Shown here: positions 63,080-64,000 of the stretch, piece by piece
Position numbering within the stretch: the stretch's first letter is position 1
Layout: each line of letters starts with the position of its first letter
From: Plesiomonas shigelloides
Lineage (GTDB): Bacteria; Pseudomonadota; Gammaproteobacteria; Enterobacterales; CAMTGL01
DNA length: 64,000 bases
Direction: 5' to 3'
Assembly (NCBI RefSeq): GCF_900087055.1
Contig: NZ_LT575468.1
Coordinates: 62,001 to 126,000 of the forward strand
Translations under genes and position numbers: made by a program
Notes under the pieces: generated by a model
Told to the model about the DNA's origin: nothing
What the model saw: only the letters and a program-made list of their open reading frames with translations
Databases searched by the model: none

Positions 63080-64000
63080 ATGTTAATATACCTATATCCT
63101 GTACTTTTGTTATTTAATATCCTTCCGGTTTTTTTTTATGGACAAATGAACTCTGATTTAGAGCGTTTTTTTGGAGTTCCTATTGGCTATATTTCAGATT
63201 TAATATTTTATTTCTTTGTTGCTTTAACATCTATAATAACGTTGAGGTTTCACGTTTCTCTGTGGACAAAGAAATTATTATTTTTAGGCATCATATTCCT
63301 GATTTATATCAGCATTCAGATGTTGTTGTTATCAGCGGATATCTCAGGTGTCGTAATTTTATTATCGTTTTTTTCTAATTTTATAGCTTTGGTTCTTTTG
63401 GTATCATTTTGCATTGGTAAAGATGAGCTTTATTTAACTCATTCGGTTAGAAATATAAATGTTGTAATGTGTTTTGGTATTATCTGTGGAGTTGTAAAAT
63501 TATTTATTGGTTATTCTGAAGATAGTAATTTTATAGTTTATTTAAATAGAAATGCCACCGCAATTATAGTAGTGTGCTTTTATTGTGTATATTCATACTT
63601 TTATCGTGGTCGAAAGTCTTGGTATGTCTCATCTGTATTGTACTCTCTGTTCTTTCTTTTTCTAGATAGCCGAGCAGGAATAATATCATTTGCTATATCG
63701 TTGTTTTTTGTTTTTCTTCAGTTAACAAAGAAGGAAAAGTTATTAATATCATTGTTTTTTGTTCCTCTTCTAACTTTAGGTATTTCTTTTACTGATATAG
63801 GCACTCGTCTTGAACGAATGCTGTCTTCGTCACAGGTTATATTCTCTGGTGGTAACACTCTTACAAAAAGTCAGAATGATTATCGTCGAGTTGAGTTAGT
63901 ATTTATTGGGGTTGATGTTTTAAAAGAAAATTATTTAATTGGCACTGGATTAGGTGTTGCAAATTATGTAAAGGCTATAGATAAAAAGTTTTTAGGAAGT
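63080..64000 (+). CDS. wzy: O-antigen polymerase Wzy (3' end outside the window)
   Basis: From the ATG at 63080, preceded by AAAGG, an open frame runs without a stop to the window end (307 codons). The product is a chain of hydrophobic segments beginning MLIYLYPVLLLFNILPVFFY, with the ligase/polymerase-type SRAGIISFAI (S197-G200) at a periplasmic loop border and YRRVELVFIGVDVLKENYLI then GTGLGVANYV, the pattern of the Wzy_C family (N-x-R-x-x-W/E, x-G-x-G-x-G). Next to wzx inside the O-antigen cluster it should be the polymerase rather than the ligase WaaL. The C-terminal part is missing. Confidence 0.85.
   Translation, partial: MLIYLYPVLLLFNILPVFFYGQMNSDLERFFGVPIGYISDLIFYFFVALTSIITLRFHVSLWTKKLLFLGIIFLIYISIQMLLLSADISGVVILLSFFSNFIALVLLVSFCIGKDELYLTHSVRNINVVMCFGIICGVVKLFIGYSEDSNFIVYLNRNATAIIVVCFYCVYSYFYRGRKSWYVSSVLYSLFFLFLDSRAGIISFAISLFFVFLQLTKKEKLLISLFFVPLLTLGISFTDIGTRLERMLSSSQVIFSGGNTLTKSQNDYRRVELVFIGVDVLKENYLIGTGLGVANYVKAIDKKFLGS

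Noticed and set aside
63080-64000. O-antigen ligase WaaL instead of Wzy
   Set aside because: The families share a domain, but ligase genes normally lie with the core LPS genes; position next to wzx in the O-antigen cluster favours the polymerase.
1-64000. CRISPR arrays, rRNA, tRNA, prophage or transposase genes
   Set aside because: No regular direct-repeat/spacer pattern, no tRNA-like cloverleaf and no integrase or transposase motifs were seen on either strand. The only mobile-like repeat is the ERIC element and its possible remnant.

Overview
The window looks like chromosomal DNA of a gammaproteobacterium of the order Enterobacterales, most probably Plesiomonas shigelloides. The housekeeping proteins resemble their E. 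coli counterparts in sequence and local gene order (mobBA-yihD-srkA-dsbA, hdfR/maoP-comM-ilvLGMEDA, ilvY/ilvC, rep). The right end carries a wzz - UDP-HexNAc dehydrogenase - 345-residue UDP-HexNAc 4-epimerase - wzx - wzy series that strongly recalls the wbgT/wbgU O-antigen locus described from P. shigelloides. The species call is an inference from memory of these families, not a database result. No rRNA, tRNA, CRISPR array, prophage or intact insertion sequence was seen.

Layout. 1-1.7 kb: end of the ribose operon (rbsK, rbsR). 1.8-16.5 kb: a complete E. coli-type cellulose locus, bcsRQABZC on the minus strand and bcsEFG divergent, including the phosphoethanolamine transferase BcsG and the c-di-GMP-sensing parts BcsA (PilZ) and BcsE (RxGD). 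16.6-23.6 kb: a LysR regulator with a divergent atypical SDR, an MdtD-like exporter, a 126-bp ERIC element, the Hsp70-like yegD, the enoyl-ACP reductase fabV and a GntR regulator. 23.7-31.3 kb: mobBA, yihD, ccoG, srkA, two tandem dsbA genes with different active-site dipeptides, hdfR and maoP. 31.3-42.8 kb: comM and the isoleucine-valine genes with leader peptide, attenuator, an intact ilvG, and ilvY/ilvC. 42.9-48.7 kb: an FMN riboswitch with ribB, an HD-GYP signalling gene broken by one in-frame amber codon, zupT behind a Fur-like box, and ubiK. 49-53.9 kb: an RND efflux operon with its TetR repressor and a clear promoter/operator. 54-57.5 kb: rep, rfaH and a cytochrome c5-like gene. 57.8-64 kb: promoter, JUMPstart/ops site and the first five genes of an A+T-rich O-antigen cluster, the last one (wzy) cut by the window end.

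How the parts connect. Several genes act at the cell surface: cellulose made by BcsAB, exported by BcsC and decorated by BcsG; O-antigen made from HexNAc/HexNAcA sugars, with transcription through the long cluster probably helped by RfaH, encoded about 1.1 kb from its ops target; and an efflux pump controlled by its own TetR protein. Cyclic di-GMP links the cellulose machinery with the interrupted HD-GYP gene, if that gene still works. The most unusual points are the tandem dsbA pair (CPAC next to CPHC), the single amber codon in the HD-GYP gene, the SDR lacking the YxxxK pair, and the close rfaH-ops arrangement.
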